Notes: a model not told the origin generated them from the sequence alone. DNA of 64,000 bases from Oscillospiraceae bacterium (GCA_015067615.1 SVMD01000009.1:1-64000), one strand, 5' to 3'; positions 1 to 8,357 are shown, counted from the stretch's first letter. Numbers and translations: made by a program.

Positions 1-990
1 CAGCTCAGCGTTCACATTCTCGATAACCGCTTCCACAGGATTTTGGTTGCGGGGATAGAACAAGGCGCTGCATTCCACGGTTTCACCGGGGTACAGATCC
101 TCTTCATAGGCGATATCCCCATCGGTAACCATATCGGAATCCATATCCCAGGTGGCATTGACCCAAGGCAGGCTGACACCGTCCTGATACAGTTCTGTTT
201 TGCAGATCAGCGAAGGATACAATGCCTCGTCACCGTTGTTGGTAACGGTCATCTTGACTCTAAGAACATCCTTACCGTCGTAATCCTTGGTCAGTTCGAT
301 GCCGTCGATGGAAATCTCACTGTCCAGGGGGTAATCATACTTGCCAGAGGCAGACATGCCGGAAGTATAGGTGGGATCGGTGATAGCAGGCAGAACAAAG
401 GGTTCCGGTGCGCCCATGAGATTATCGGGATCGATCTCAAATTCAAAGAGCTTAATATCATTTTCGTTGTACATCCAGCCACCGATCATGATGTAGCAGG
501 ATACCTTCACAATGCCGCCGTTGGGATCCCACAAGATGTTGATGGTATTCCGGTTGGTGCAGCCCGGCTGGACATAATTTTCATGGTTCAGATCCTCCGG
601 GAGTGCGGTTTCATCGTCGGCCCGGAAATCGTAAGTTATACATTCTTTGCCATCCTGGGTGATGCTGAGAAAGTTCAGCGCTGTATGAGGACAATGACCG
701 TTGGCAGTATCATCGGTATTAGTGTAGTCGTAGAAGATACGCAGCAGATCCTCGCCCCAGTCATTCTGGGTGGCTTCCGCACCGACGATTTTGATTCGGA
801 CATTTCCGTACTGGGTAAATTGGTAGCTCCAGGGATCCGGTTCCTCCTCCACAGGTGTGGGTTCCACAGCCAGCGGATTATTGCCATCTTCCGGTGCCTC
901 GGTAGCAGCAGGTTCAGCTTCTTTTTTACCGCAGGCTGCCAGGGACAGCAGCATGGCGACAGCAAGCAGAATTGCCAGTAACTTCTTCAT
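1..990 (-). CDS. Secreted lipoprotein with acidic linker, 3' end outside window
   Basis: This minus-strand frame is open to the left edge, so it is missing from the ORF track and its C-terminus is unknown. It starts with a lipoprotein signal peptide (MKKLLAILLAVAMLLSLAAC), cleaved before Cys20, followed by a Glu/Pro-rich linker. The rest looks like one or two beta-rich modules (for example WSYQFTQYGNVRIKIVGAE) of the kind found in DUF5067/DUF4352-like surface proteins of Bacillota; that family match is from memory. There are two possible ATGs; the one at 990 is preferred because AGGAGG lies 8 nt upstream, against 2 nt for the ATG at 996. It is the third gene of a minus-strand run with the two cysteine-motif genes. 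Function unknown, probably surface-exposed. Confidence 0.8.
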   Translation of the reverse strand, partial: MKKLLAILLAVAMLLSLAACGKKEAEPAATEAPEDGNNPLAVEPTPVEEEPDPWSYQFTQYGNVRIKIVGAEATQNDWGEDLLRIFYDYTNTDDTANGHCPHTALNFLSITQDGKECITYDFRADDETALPEDLNHENYVQPGCTNRNTINILWDPNGGIVKVSCYIMIGGWMYNENDIKLFEFEIDPDNLMGAPEPFVLPAITDPTYTSGMSASGKYDYPLDSEISIDGIELTKDYDGKDVLRVKMTVTNNGDEALYPSLICKTELYQDGVSLPWVNATWDMDSDMVTDGDIAYEEDLYPGETVECSALFYPRNQNPVEAVIENVNAEL

Positions 991-1011
991 TTTCATTTCC
1001 TCCTAAGTATC

Positions 1012-1845
1012 TTACTTCTTAAACAGCTTGCCCCAGAAGTTCTGTCTGACCTTGCCTTCTTCGATGGCATTGGCTGTCTCGATGCCTTCCTTGATGACCT
1101 CCTCCACACTTTCGCCCTTGACGGCTGCCTTGATGGCAGCGGCGGCGGTGTCACCCAGGTTGCGCACCTGCATCCGGTTCTTCCGGTCCAGGTCAAACAT
1201 GGCCTTGCCCAGCCAGGCCCGGCGGTCGCTGTTGATCCGATCGGCCAGATCGCGGAAGTCGTCGATCTCCTCCTGGCGGGACACGCCGGATTCGATGCGG
1301 ATCTCCCGGATACAGGCATCGTCGTAGGGGATGATCAGCTGGCAGTGATTGACCTTGCCGTCATCGCCCTTGGATTCCTCTACCTTGACATAATCCGCGC
1401 TCCGGTCCATCACCTCATGGCGGCGGGTGAAGAATTCATCGCCCTCGCCCTTGAACTCATAGGGCAGCATGGTATCGAACCAGAGCACGGGAACGTGCTC
1501 GTAGCTGCTCATGTCGTTCAGCTTCAGCTGGAAGGCGCCCAGGGTGGTATTGCAGCGGTAGTGGACACGCTTGCTGCCCAGATCCCAGGTGTTGAAGCTG
1601 CGCTCGGCCTTGGCGAAGCGGCCCTCGGCGGCATCGAAGCTGGCCTCAAAGTCCGCTGCCTCCTGACCCAGATTGTCCATCATGGCCTGGGCGTCATCCC
1701 GGGAGGTGTAGCTCATTCTTGCGAAATAATTGGTTTTGCGCTTGCAGTCGTTGCAGATGAATTCCTTGGTCGCCAGCTTGGAGCGCTTCAGCGCGCCCAC
1801 TTCCGTACCGCAAAAAGTACATGCTTCCTTACTAAACAGACCCAT
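1012..1845 (-). CDS. DUF4428-like protein with N-terminal zinc ribbon
   Basis: 277 aa from MGLFSKEACTFCG. The N-terminus has two Cys pairs (CTFCG and CNDCKRK), a short treble-clef or zinc-ribbon of the DUF4428 type. The remaining 220 residues are soluble, with no membrane segment or signal peptide, and end in a charged helix-rich stretch. The ORF track begins 37 codons earlier inside the neighbouring gene; the ATG at 1845 is chosen because GGAGAA precedes it and the start overlaps the upstream stop, as in translational coupling. Such proteins are common in gut Bacillota and phage-like regions, without a known biochemical role. It sits between another Cys-rich gene and a lipoprotein gene. Confidence 0.78.
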   Translation of the reverse strand: MGLFSKEACTFCGTEVGALKRSKLATKEFICNDCKRKTNYFARMSYTSRDDAQAMMDNLGQEAADFEASFDAAEGRFAKAERSFNTWDLGSKRVHYRCNTTLGAFQLKLNDMSSYEHVPVLWFDTMLPYEFKGEGDEFFTRRHEVMDRSADYVKVEESKGDDGKVNHCQLIIPYDDACIREIRIESGVSRQEEIDDFRDLADRINSDRRAWLGKAMFDLDRKNRMQVRNLGDTAAAAIKAAVKGESVEEVIKEGIETANAIEEGKVRQNFWGKLFKK

Positions 1846-2212
1846 TGTGATTCTCCTTTTCCCTTTTGATTTTCCGTTTTTCGGCACAGCGCTTACAGCA
1901 GATTCCTCCGCCTTCCAGGCTGCCGTACACCGTGCAATCCTCGCAGACCATTTCACCGCAGGTTTCGCAGCGGTTCAGTTCATGGCGAATCTCGTTGTTG
2001 GCCCGCTCATAGGCCCTGCTGTGGTCGTTTGCGTAGATGATCGCCCGGGCCTCCCGCTCGTCACGGGTGAGCCAGAGCTTCTTTTTAAACCGAAACTGCG
2101 GCTCGATCACAACCGGCGGCAGGGGCTTTTCGCAGCAGTCACAGCAGAACTCAAATTCGAAACGTGTCAGTGTGGAGTTGTCCGCGAAACGTTTGGTAAC
2201 AGCTTTCAGCAC
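1832..2212 (-). CDS. Small cysteine-rich (zinc-binding) protein
   Basis: 126 aa. Four Cys pairs are visible: CCDCC near residue 23, CETCGEMVCEDC in the second half, and CCKRC near the C-terminus, which suggests two zinc-ribbon sites. There is no signal peptide or membrane segment, and the tail is very basic (KRKIKREK). A GTG start at 2212 is preferred over the TTG in the ORF track because AGGAGG lies 6 nt before it. It overlaps the next gene by 14 nt, so the two are probably translated together. I do not recognise the family; a role in protein or nucleic-acid binding is only a guess. Confidence 0.72.
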   Translation of the reverse strand: MLKAVTKRFADNSTLTRFEFEFCCDCCEKPLPPVVIEPQFRFKKKLWLTRDEREARAIIYANDHSRAYERANNEIRHELNRCETCGEMVCEDCTVYGSLEGGGICCKRCAEKRKIKREKENHNGSV

Positions 2213-2340
2213 GGCTGACCTCCTTTCCAAAGGATGATTACAAGGATAGGATACCGGAAAAACGCCTCCGGGAACAGGCCACTTTTCCCCCGGAGAGGGC
2301 TACTTTCAGGGCTACCACAGGGGCTACCACGCCAATATGC

Positions 2341-2351
2341 TAACAGTGTTA
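2341..2351. promoter_or_regulatory. Short palindrome upstream of XRE promoter, possible operator
   Basis: TAACA-G-TGTTA is a perfect 5-bp inverted repeat 9 nt upstream of the -35 box. A small palindrome here could bind the XRE protein encoded just downstream, but one short site is weak evidence. Confidence 0.3.
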
Positions 2352-2360
2352 ACTTCTTTG

Positions 2361-2389
2361 TTGACACATTCTGCAAATTATGCTATATT
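2361..2389 (+). promoter_or_regulatory. Sigma-A promoter for XRE/LuxR gene pair
   Basis: TTGACA, 17-nt spacer, TATATT, about 30 nt upstream of the XRE start codon. A near-consensus housekeeping promoter. Confidence 0.8.
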
Positions 2390-2419
2390 GTGCTATACAA
2401 ATCAGAAAGAGGCGCCTGT

Positions 2420-2656
2420 ATGAGCAGCAGCAAACTGGATATTCGAAATATGGCCTTTTCAGATCAGGTCAAATATATACGCATGGCCCTGCAGCTGAGT
2501 CAGACAGAGCTTGCAGAGCGGATGGGGGTCTCCTATGCCACCGTCAGCCGCTGGGAGCGGGAGGACCGCAAGCCCCAGCTGGCGCTGCTGGGAAAGTTTT
2601 ATTCCTTCTGCCTGCGTAATGGAATTGAACTCATAACACCGGACAAGGAGTGCTGA
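2420..2656 (+). CDS. XRE-family helix-turn-helix regulator
   Basis: 78 aa from MSSSKLDIRNMAF, almost entirely one HTH_3 (Cro/C1) domain: helix 2 to helix 3 reads LSQTELAERMGVSYATVSRW. There is no sensor domain. The ORF track begins 62 codons earlier through the promoter, so the ATG at 2420, just after a weak AGAGG, is chosen. The gene ends 1 nt before the membrane LuxR-type gene, so both are probably one transcript. It likely represses or activates its own promoter or acts with its partner. Confidence 0.85.
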   Translation: MSSSKLDIRNMAFSDQVKYIRMALQLSQTELAERMGVSYATVSRWEREDRKPQLALLGKFYSFCLRNGIELITPDKEC

Positions 2657-2657
2657 C

Positions 2658-3662
2658 ATGTCTTTATTTTATGGAATTGCATTTGCGGTTTCCCTGCTGA
2701 TGCTTGCAATATATTTTCGAACAGACCGGCAGCGGGAGCTCTGGCTCATGCTGCTTTTCATCTTCGTGACGATCAGCAATGCCGGCTATCTGGCCTTGTC
2801 ACTGTCGCGCTCCCTGACCGCAGCTCTTCTGGCAAACACCGTTGCGTATCTGGGAAATGTATTCCTGCCCTTCTTCCTGCTGATGATGGTTCTTCAGCTT
2901 TCCTATGTCCGGTATCCCAGATATCTGAGCGTTGTACTGATCGTTCTCAACACGGTCATGTTCCTGATCGCCACCAGCGGAGGATACTGCCCTGTTTACT
3001 ACAAGGAAGTAACCTTTGAAATCGTGGAGGGCGCTGCCCACCTGGTCAAGGTATACGGTCCCCTGCACGGGCTTTACAAGGTTTTCGTTTTAGCGTACTT
3101 TGGGGCAATCATCGGGATCATTTGCTATACCGCAGTCAAACGGACCGCGGTATCCACCAAGCATACCGCTTTTCTTGCCCTTGTTCTGCTGGGCAACATC
3201 GCCCTGTGGCTGGTGGAAAACATCACCGGAAGCAAATTTGAGTTTCTGGCTATCTCTTACCTGATGACCGAGGGGCTCATCCTGCTGCTCTACGGCATTT
3301 TGCAGGATTACGAGAACGCCCATCCCGCCAGCAACCCCGGCGAACTTGTCTACGCGGATGCGGATATGGTCGAAGGAACTGCGCAGAATGCGTTGCTTAC
3401 CCCGGCTGACAATCAGCAGCCCTTTTCAGACGGGCAGATCGCTGACATTTTTGCACACTGGACCCAAACCCAGGACCTGACCCAAAGAGAAGCAGAGGTC
3501 CTGAAATTCATTCTGGAGAAGCGTAAGCGCAAGGATATTGCTCAGGTGCTGTTTGTAACGGAGAGCACCATCAAAAAACACACCGCCAATATCTATAAAA
3601 AGCTGGAGGTTGCCAACCGAACGGAACTTTTTGAAAAGGCAGCTGCATACATCTCAAAATAG
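2658..3662 (+). CDS. Membrane-anchored LuxR-type regulator with 7-TM N-terminus
   Basis: 334 aa. The first ~220 residues contain about seven hydrophobic helices (for example LWLMLLFIFVTISNAGYLAL) resembling the 7-TM input region found on some histidine kinases. A 45-residue linker follows, and then a C-terminal LuxR/GerE HTH (LTQREAEVLKFILEKRKRKDIA ... STIKKHTANIYKKL). No kinase, receiver or cytoplasmic sensor domain is present, so the protein would couple a membrane signal directly to DNA binding. AAGGAG lies before the ATG at 2658, 1 nt after the XRE stop. Ligand and targets are unknown. Domain calls are secure; the signalling role is inference. Confidence 0.85.
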   Translation: MSLFYGIAFAVSLLMLAIYFRTDRQRELWLMLLFIFVTISNAGYLALSLSRSLTAALLANTVAYLGNVFLPFFLLMMVLQLSYVRYPRYLSVVLIVLNTVMFLIATSGGYCPVYYKEVTFEIVEGAAHLVKVYGPLHGLYKVFVLAYFGAIIGIICYTAVKRTAVSTKHTAFLALVLLGNIALWLVENITGSKFEFLAISYLMTEGLILLLYGILQDYENAHPASNPGELVYADADMVEGTAQNALLTPADNQQPFSDGQIADIFAHWTQTQDLTQREAEVLKFILEKRKRKDIAQVLFVTESTIKKHTANIYKKLEVANRTELFEKAAAYISK

Positions 3663-3706
3663 AGGTATTCCGCAGCCCAAAAACCTCCCCTGAAGTCACA
3701 GCACCC

Positions 3707-3756
3707 TTAGGCTCCATTGCGTAAGCGTGCAGGTTCGAGTCCTGTTGACCGCACCA
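3707..3756 (+). pseudogene. 3' fragment of a tRNA-Leu gene (possible attachment-site remnant)
   Basis: A T-arm (GCAGG-TTCGAGT-CCTGT), an acceptor 3' strand TGACCGC, discriminator A and encoded CCA are present. They are preceded by a long variable-arm-like stretch and a TAGG resembling the 3' side of an anticodon loop. The 5' acceptor strand (expected GCGGTCA), D-arm and anticodon 5' stem are absent. Class II layout suggests tRNA-Leu. Such 3' fragments are what integration of an element into a tRNA gene leaves at one end. Confidence 0.65.
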
Positions 3757-3765
3757 CAAACAAAA

Positions 3766-3796
3766 CGGCAATCCGGTGGAACGGATTGCCGTTTTT
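3766..3796 (+). terminator. Rho-independent terminator after tRNA-Leu fragment
   Basis: CGGCAATCCG / CGGATTGCCG stem, 6-nt loop, then TTTTT. It probably served the original tRNA gene. Confidence 0.85.
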
Positions 3797-3869
3797 GTGT
3801 TTCGTGAAGTTGAATCTTTCCGGATTTTGCGGTAATATATCCTTATTCGGAATGTGGGAGAACACCATT

Positions 3870-4433
3870 ATGTATAAACAATGCAACTCAGAAGTCACAG
3901 CAAAGCGTCAGCGGAATCTGGAAAACTGCCTTTTGGAGCTGATGCAGACCATTGCTTATGAAAAAATTGCCGTGGGGGATATCTGCGCAGCTGCCAATGT
4001 GCCCCGGGGAATGTTTTACCGGTATTTTGACAGCAAAAAGGATGCCCTGGATGCACTGATCGATCATACCCTGCTGGAATATATGACCACGATCAGCTTT
4101 GCGGAGAACACCCTGTCGGATGACCCCCTTGGAATCCGGGCGCTGCTTCTGTACTGGAAAGCCCAAAAGCCCCTGCTGGATGCCCTGAAGCGCAATCACA
4201 TGGAAGCCCTGCTGTTTGAGCGAAGCATCCGCTACTGCACCGTGGAAGAGCAGATCCTGTCCCGTCATCTGAAGCTGGCGGGAAATCCCGCGGATCTGGA
4301 GGTGGCGGCCTTCTGCATCAACGGTGTGATCTCGGCGATCTTTGTCTGGTATGAAAGCGGCTTTGCCAAACCCACGGAGGAAATGGCACAGATTCTGCGG
4401 AAGCTGCTGACCGGCCCGGTTGTCATAGCCTGA
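3870..4433 (+). CDS. TetR/AcrR-family transcriptional regulator
   Basis: 187 aa from MYKQCNSEV. The N-terminal HTH reads IAVGDICAAANVPRGMFYRYFDSKKDALDAL, the standard TetR DNA-binding pattern. The C-terminal ~120 residues are helical and ligand-binding in type, with no recognisable subfamily. The ORF track begins inside the tRNA fragment; the ATG at 3870 is preferred because GGGAG lies 9 nt upstream. TetR proteins usually repress a neighbouring gene, here perhaps the downstream GH2 enzyme, but no operator is evident. A weak hairpin follows at 4479-4494. Confidence 0.9.
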   Translation: MYKQCNSEVTAKRQRNLENCLLELMQTIAYEKIAVGDICAAANVPRGMFYRYFDSKKDALDALIDHTLLEYMTTISFAENTLSDDPLGIRALLLYWKAQKPLLDALKRNHMEALLFERSIRYCTVEEQILSRHLKLAGNPADLEVAAFCINGVISAIFVWYESGFAKPTEEMAQILRKLLTGPVVIA

Positions 4434-4478
4434 TACAGCGAAAAATTGCCTAAATCGACTTGGAATAATTCAGAAGCA

Positions 4479-4494
4479 GCCCGTACAAACGGGC
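4479..4494 (+). terminator. Weak hairpin after TetR gene
   Basis: GCCCGT-ACAA-ACGGGC, followed by a T-rich but interrupted stretch. Probably a weak terminator. Confidence 0.45.
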
Positions 4495-4588
4495 CGCTTT
4501 GTACGTTTTCTTATCTGCGTTCCAATGGTATAATAAAAACGCTGCAAGCTCTGAATGCCGTAAAACCGAAACAGAAAGGACCATTTCT

Positions 4589-6781
4589 ATGCGTCAAATT
4601 GTAAATCTGAACACCAAATGGGCATTTTCCAAGGAGGCAACCGCTGTTCCCGCTTCCATGCCCGGCAACTGGCATTGGGTGCATCTGCCCCACACCTGGA
4701 ACGCCATTGACGGCCAGGACGGCGGCGGTGACTACTACCGCGGTAAGTGCTACTATGCCAAGACCATCGACAAGATCGACCTGCCGGAAGCTGAGCGTTA
4801 CTTCCTGGAAGTGAACGGCGCCAACCACACCGCCGCTGTTTACTGGAACGGACAGCAGGTGGGCTGTCACCAGGGCGGCTACTCCACCTGGCGTGTCGAT
4901 GTTACCGACGTGATGGCTTCCTCCAACTTCATCGTTTTTGAGGTGGACAACTCCATTGTCGATAACGTTTATCCCCAGCACGCCGACTTTACCTTCTACG
5001 GCGGATTGTACCGGGATGTGAATCTGATCTGCGTGCCCGAAAGCCACTTCGAGCTGGAATACTACGGCACCCCCGGCATCAAGGTTACCCCCATCGTTGA
5101 CGGTGCCAATGCCAACGTGGAAATCGAAGTCTGGACCAAAAACGCCCAAGGCAAGGCTCTGACCTACACCATCACTGACGCAGAAGGCGCTGTCGTTGCT
5201 GAAACCACCACTGCTGACACCAAGGCCAATTTCGTCATCGAAAACGTCCACAAGTGGCAGGCCCGGAAGGACCCCTACCTGTACACCGCCACCGTCAAGC
5301 TGGAGGACTGCGATACCGTTTCCGCCCGCTTCGGCTGCCGCTCCTATGTGATTGATCCCGACAACGGTTTCATCCTCAACGGCGAAGAATATCCCCTCCG
5401 GGGTGTGGCCCGCCATCAGGACCGTCTGGGTCTGGGCAACGCACTGCTGCCTGAGCATCATGCGGAGGATGTGGACCTGATCATGGAGGTGGGCGCCACC
5501 ACCATAAGACTTGCCCACTATCAGCACAACCAGTATTTCTACGACCTGTGCGATGAGAAGGGCCTGGTCCTCTGGGCCGAGATCCCCTACATCACCACTC
5601 ATCTGCCCAATGGTAAGGAAAACACCATCCAGCAGATGAAGGAACTGATCGTCCAGAACTACAACCATCCCTCCATCGTGGTCTGGGGCCTTTCCAATGA
5701 GATCGATGCCAACGGTGTCAACGAAGCCGATGTCATCGACAACCACAAGAAGCTGAACGACCTGGTCCATGAAATGGACAAGACGAGACTCACCACTATG
5801 GCAGCCGTCTCCCCCTGCCCCACCGACCATCCCTACATCTCCATCCCCGATACCGTATCCTACAACCACTACTTCGGCTGGTACGGCGGCACCATCGAGA
5901 CCTACGGTCCCTGGTTCGACAAGTTCCATGCAGAGCATCCCAACCAGCCCATCGGCATCTCCGAGTACGGCTGCGAGGCTCTGTGGTGGCACAATTCCAA
6001 TCCCGAAGCCGGCGACTACTCCGAGGAATACCAGGCGGTCTACCATGAGTCCCTGATCCGCCAGCTGTTCACCCGGAAGTATATGTGGGCCACCCACTGC
6101 TGGAATATGTTCGACTTTGCCGCCGATGCCCGGAACGAGGGCGGCGAGGCCGGTCAGAACCACAAGGGTCTGGTGACCTTCGACCGCAAATACAAGAAGG
6201 ACGCCTTCTATGCCTACAAGGCATGGCTCTCTGACGAGCCCTTTGTCCACCTGTGCTCCAAGCGGTACATCGACCGAACTGAGGATGTGACCAAGGTCAC
6301 CGTCTACTCCAACCTGCCTGAGGTGGAGCTGTTTGCCAACGGCGTTTCCCTGGGCAAGAAGGAAGCAGCCGACCACTTCTTCTATTTTGAAGTGCCCAAC
6401 GTGGGCGAGACCAAGCTGGTGGCTGTGGCCGGCGAATACAAGGACGAGAGTGTTATCCGCAAGGTGTCCGAGCCCAACCCCGCCTACATTCTCACCGAGA
6501 AGGGCGCTGTGCTGAACTGGTGGGACATTATCCACATCGACGGCCATGCCGACCTGAACACCAAGCTGAGTAAAATCGTGGCCTCCGCAGGCATGGAGGA
6601 GACCTGCCGCCTGCTGGCACCCCTGCTGGGCCCCGCCGCCCGGAAGGAGGGCATCGGCATGCTGGATGCCATGACGGTGCTCCGGGCCATCAACGTGATC
6701 ACCGGCATGATGCGTATGCCGGTCACCAAGGAAATGCTGATGGACCTGAACGCCCAGCTGAACAAGATTCCCGTTGCATAA
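4589..6781 (+). CDS. Glycoside hydrolase family 2 enzyme (beta-galactosidase/beta-glucuronidase type)
   Basis: 730 aa from MRQIVNLNTKW, after AGAAAGGA. Domain order is the GH2 jelly-roll (about 1-170, with WVHLPHTWNAIDG), an immunoglobulin-like sandwich (about 175-275) and a TIM barrel (about 280-560). The acid/base Glu is in WGLSNEID (Glu371) and the nucleophile in GISEYGCEA (Glu459). A DUF4982-like beta domain follows (VYSNLPEVELFANG), then an unusual ~80-residue helical tail. There is no signal peptide, so the enzyme acts in the cytoplasm on imported oligosaccharides. The exact sugar cannot be assigned from sequence: galactoside, glucuronide or other beta-linkages are possible. It stands alone downstream of the TetR gene. 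Confidence 0.92.
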   Translation: MRQIVNLNTKWAFSKEATAVPASMPGNWHWVHLPHTWNAIDGQDGGGDYYRGKCYYAKTIDKIDLPEAERYFLEVNGANHTAAVYWNGQQVGCHQGGYSTWRVDVTDVMASSNFIVFEVDNSIVDNVYPQHADFTFYGGLYRDVNLICVPESHFELEYYGTPGIKVTPIVDGANANVEIEVWTKNAQGKALTYTITDAEGAVVAETTTADTKANFVIENVHKWQARKDPYLYTATVKLEDCDTVSARFGCRSYVIDPDNGFILNGEEYPLRGVARHQDRLGLGNALLPEHHAEDVDLIMEVGATTIRLAHYQHNQYFYDLCDEKGLVLWAEIPYITTHLPNGKENTIQQMKELIVQNYNHPSIVVWGLSNEIDANGVNEADVIDNHKKLNDLVHEMDKTRLTTMAAVSPCPTDHPYISIPDTVSYNHYFGWYGGTIETYGPWFDKFHAEHPNQPIGISEYGCEALWWHNSNPEAGDYSEEYQAVYHESLIRQLFTRKYMWATHCWNMFDFAADARNEGGEAGQNHKGLVTFDRKYKKDAFYAYKAWLSDEPFVHLCSKRYIDRTEDVTKVTVYSNLPEVELFANGVSLGKKEAADHFFYFEVPNVGETKLVAVAGEYKDESVIRKVSEPNPAYILTEKGAVLNWWDIIHIDGHADLNTKLSKIVASAGMEETCRLLAPLLGPAARKEGIGMLDAMTVLRAINVITGMMRMPVTKEMLMDLNAQLNKIPVA

Positions 6782-6880
6782 AAAGCACAAAGCCGGCACC
6801 CGGAATATCTCAAAGGCCACGGTCCGGATCACGAATGTTCGCGGACTGGGATATCACTTGGATGTGAAGGATTCCTGATA

Positions 6881-6918
6881 AAGCACAAGCGCCGGGAGTT
6901 TTCCCGGCGCTTATGCTT
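6881..6918. terminator. Strong terminator hairpin after GH2 gene
   Basis: Perfect 11-bp stem AAGCGCCGGGA / TCCCGGCGCTT with outer AAGC...GCTT pairing. The same hairpin recurs at 8325 beside a related downstream sequence. Confidence 0.8.
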
Positions 6919-7000
6919 TATGGATTTTGTAGGGAGCCTGCGGATGATCTTTTCGGACAGGCGCAGTTTTTGCCGCGAAGTCGCAACCGCGATTCCAGAA
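6916..7000 (-). pseudogene. Decayed 3' end of a CD3324-like HTH gene
   Basis: On the minus strand this encodes SRQKLRLSEKIIRRL, closely resembling SRKYHLSEKSIRRIL at the C-terminus of the gene at 8357-8620. The adjoining DNA (GGATTTTG..GGAGCCTGCGGATG) also matches the stretch beside that gene. The reading frame is degraded at the end and the rest of the gene is absent, so this is a duplicated fragment and not a gene. Confidence 0.6.
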
Positions 7001-7020
7001 GCGGTCCAACCGCTGGATGA

Positions 7021-7049
7021 TTGAGAAAGCTGACAGCCTGTGATATAAT
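7021..7049 (+). promoter_or_regulatory. Sigma-A promoter for lipoprotein gene
   Basis: TTGAGA, 17-nt spacer, TATAAT; 55 nt upstream of the chosen GTG start. Confidence 0.8.
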
Positions 7050-7104
7050 AATATATCAATATAAGGTATTTCTGATGGTTATCAGCAGAAAGGAGCGGAG
7101 ATCC

Positions 7105-8310
7105 GTGAAATCAATCAAACTGATCGGCATGATCCTGCTGCTTTCTCTGCTGCTTTCCGGCTGCGCCAATGAAGTTCTTCCCAGTACGGAATCGACCGAC
7201 GAGGTGTCACCGGATTATTTGGACCCTATGCAGCTGCGTATTCTCCAGCGATGCAGGGAGATCACAGGGCTGTACTATGATCTATATGAAAACGCAGTCA
7301 ATACTGCGACATTGGACCAATGGGGTGATCCGGTTTTGTCCCAGGACAGCATTGACGCCATTGAAAGCCTTCTGATAGAAGAAGGGATGGATGTGATGGA
7401 TACCAAGGACAGCTGTCCTTGCCACCTGACTACCGCGGAAAGCTTCTATGCCTTCCGGGATGCGGTCAACCGCCGGGAAACCGCGGAACAGGAGGTCATC
7501 CAGATCCGCGAATCCGGCGATTTATCCTATCGGCTGTTTACCTGCCGGGACGGCATCATCCAGGTTTACAGTGTCCTCTATCCGTCGGACAGCAGTTCCG
7601 GTTATCACTACGAAAAGCATGAGGTTTTGGATTGGGAGCTGACAGACAGGGGGAATTTTTACTACCGGGTCTATCCCGCAGGGGATAAGCATTATGCCGA
7701 TTATGCCCTGATCCGGCTGAACGCACCGGATCAGGACCTGTGCGCCAAGAATAGAACCTACATTGGGGCAGGGGGATATATCGGCGCCAATATTTTTCTG
7801 ACAGACTGGACGGAAGCTGATTTTGGAAAACTGTGCATTAATGATATTTGGGAGTACCTGTTTTACGATCGCAATGGCACCCAGTTTCTGCCGGAGGGAT
7901 ATGCCTACGATCTGGAGCGGCACTGTTACCTGATTCCCGCACAGGAATTTGAATCCGTGATCCTGCCCTACTTCGATATCGATCTGGAAACTTTCCGAAA
8001 TCTGGCCCATTACGACCCGGCGGGCGATTGCTACCCCTGGTGCCAGATCCAGACCAACGACTTTGCCTTTCTGAGTTTCTACATGGTGGAGCCCGAGGTC
8101 ACAGCCTGTCGGGAAAATCCGGACGGCACCCTCACCTTGACCGTGGAAATGCTGTCCACGGATCTGAAAACCGACTGCCTGTTTGCCCATGAACTGACCG
8201 TTCGTCCCCTGGAAAACGGGGAATTTCAGTTTGTCGGCAATCAGGTGATATATCAAACGGAATACGGCCTTCCCTACTGTGAGCCCAGGCTCACCTGGGA
8301 CGACCTGTAA
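7105..8310 (+). CDS. Uncharacterised lipoprotein
   Basis: 401 aa. Lipoprotein signal peptide (KLIGMILLLSLLLSGC) with lipobox Cys. The mature part is a soluble, aromatic-rich domain without recognised motifs; it may belong to one of the DUF families of Bacillota lipoproteins, but I cannot name it with certainty. A GTG start at 7105 is favoured by AAAGGAG about 10 nt upstream; an ATG at 7075 is possible and would lengthen the N-region. The gene is flanked by two copies of a hairpin plus HTH-gene fragment (6881-7000 and 8325-8440), suggesting it arrived or was duplicated as a block. Confidence 0.8.
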   Translation: MKSIKLIGMILLLSLLLSGCANEVLPSTESTDEVSPDYLDPMQLRILQRCREITGLYYDLYENAVNTATLDQWGDPVLSQDSIDAIESLLIEEGMDVMDTKDSCPCHLTTAESFYAFRDAVNRRETAEQEVIQIRESGDLSYRLFTCRDGIIQVYSVLYPSDSSSGYHYEKHEVLDWELTDRGNFYYRVYPAGDKHYADYALIRLNAPDQDLCAKNRTYIGAGGYIGANIFLTDWTEADFGKLCINDIWEYLFYDRNGTQFLPEGYAYDLERHCYLIPAQEFESVILPYFDIDLETFRNLAHYDPAGDCYPWCQIQTNDFAFLSFYMVEPEVTACRENPDGTLTLTVEMLSTDLKTDCLFAHELTVRPLENGEFQFVGNQVIYQTEYGLPYCEPRLTWDDL

Positions 8311-8324
8311 CAGCGTAAATAATC

Positions 8325-8357
8325 AAGCGCCGGGAAGATTCCCGGCGCTTGCGCTTT
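8325..8357. terminator. Bidirectional terminator between lipoprotein and HTH genes
   Basis: AAGCGCCGGGA / TCCCGGCGCTT stem followed by GCGCTTTT; near-copy of the hairpin at 6881. Confidence 0.8.

Noticed and set aside
3571-3771. Minus-strand ORF with CGQQDSNLHAYAMEPK
   Set aside because: Antisense translation of the tRNA-Leu fragment; a known type of spurious ORF.
4511-6832. 773-aa minus-strand ORF opposite the GH2 gene
   Set aside because: Antisense shadow of a GC-rich coding sequence; repetitive Gly/Val/His composition, no motifs, and the plus strand has complete catalytic motifs.
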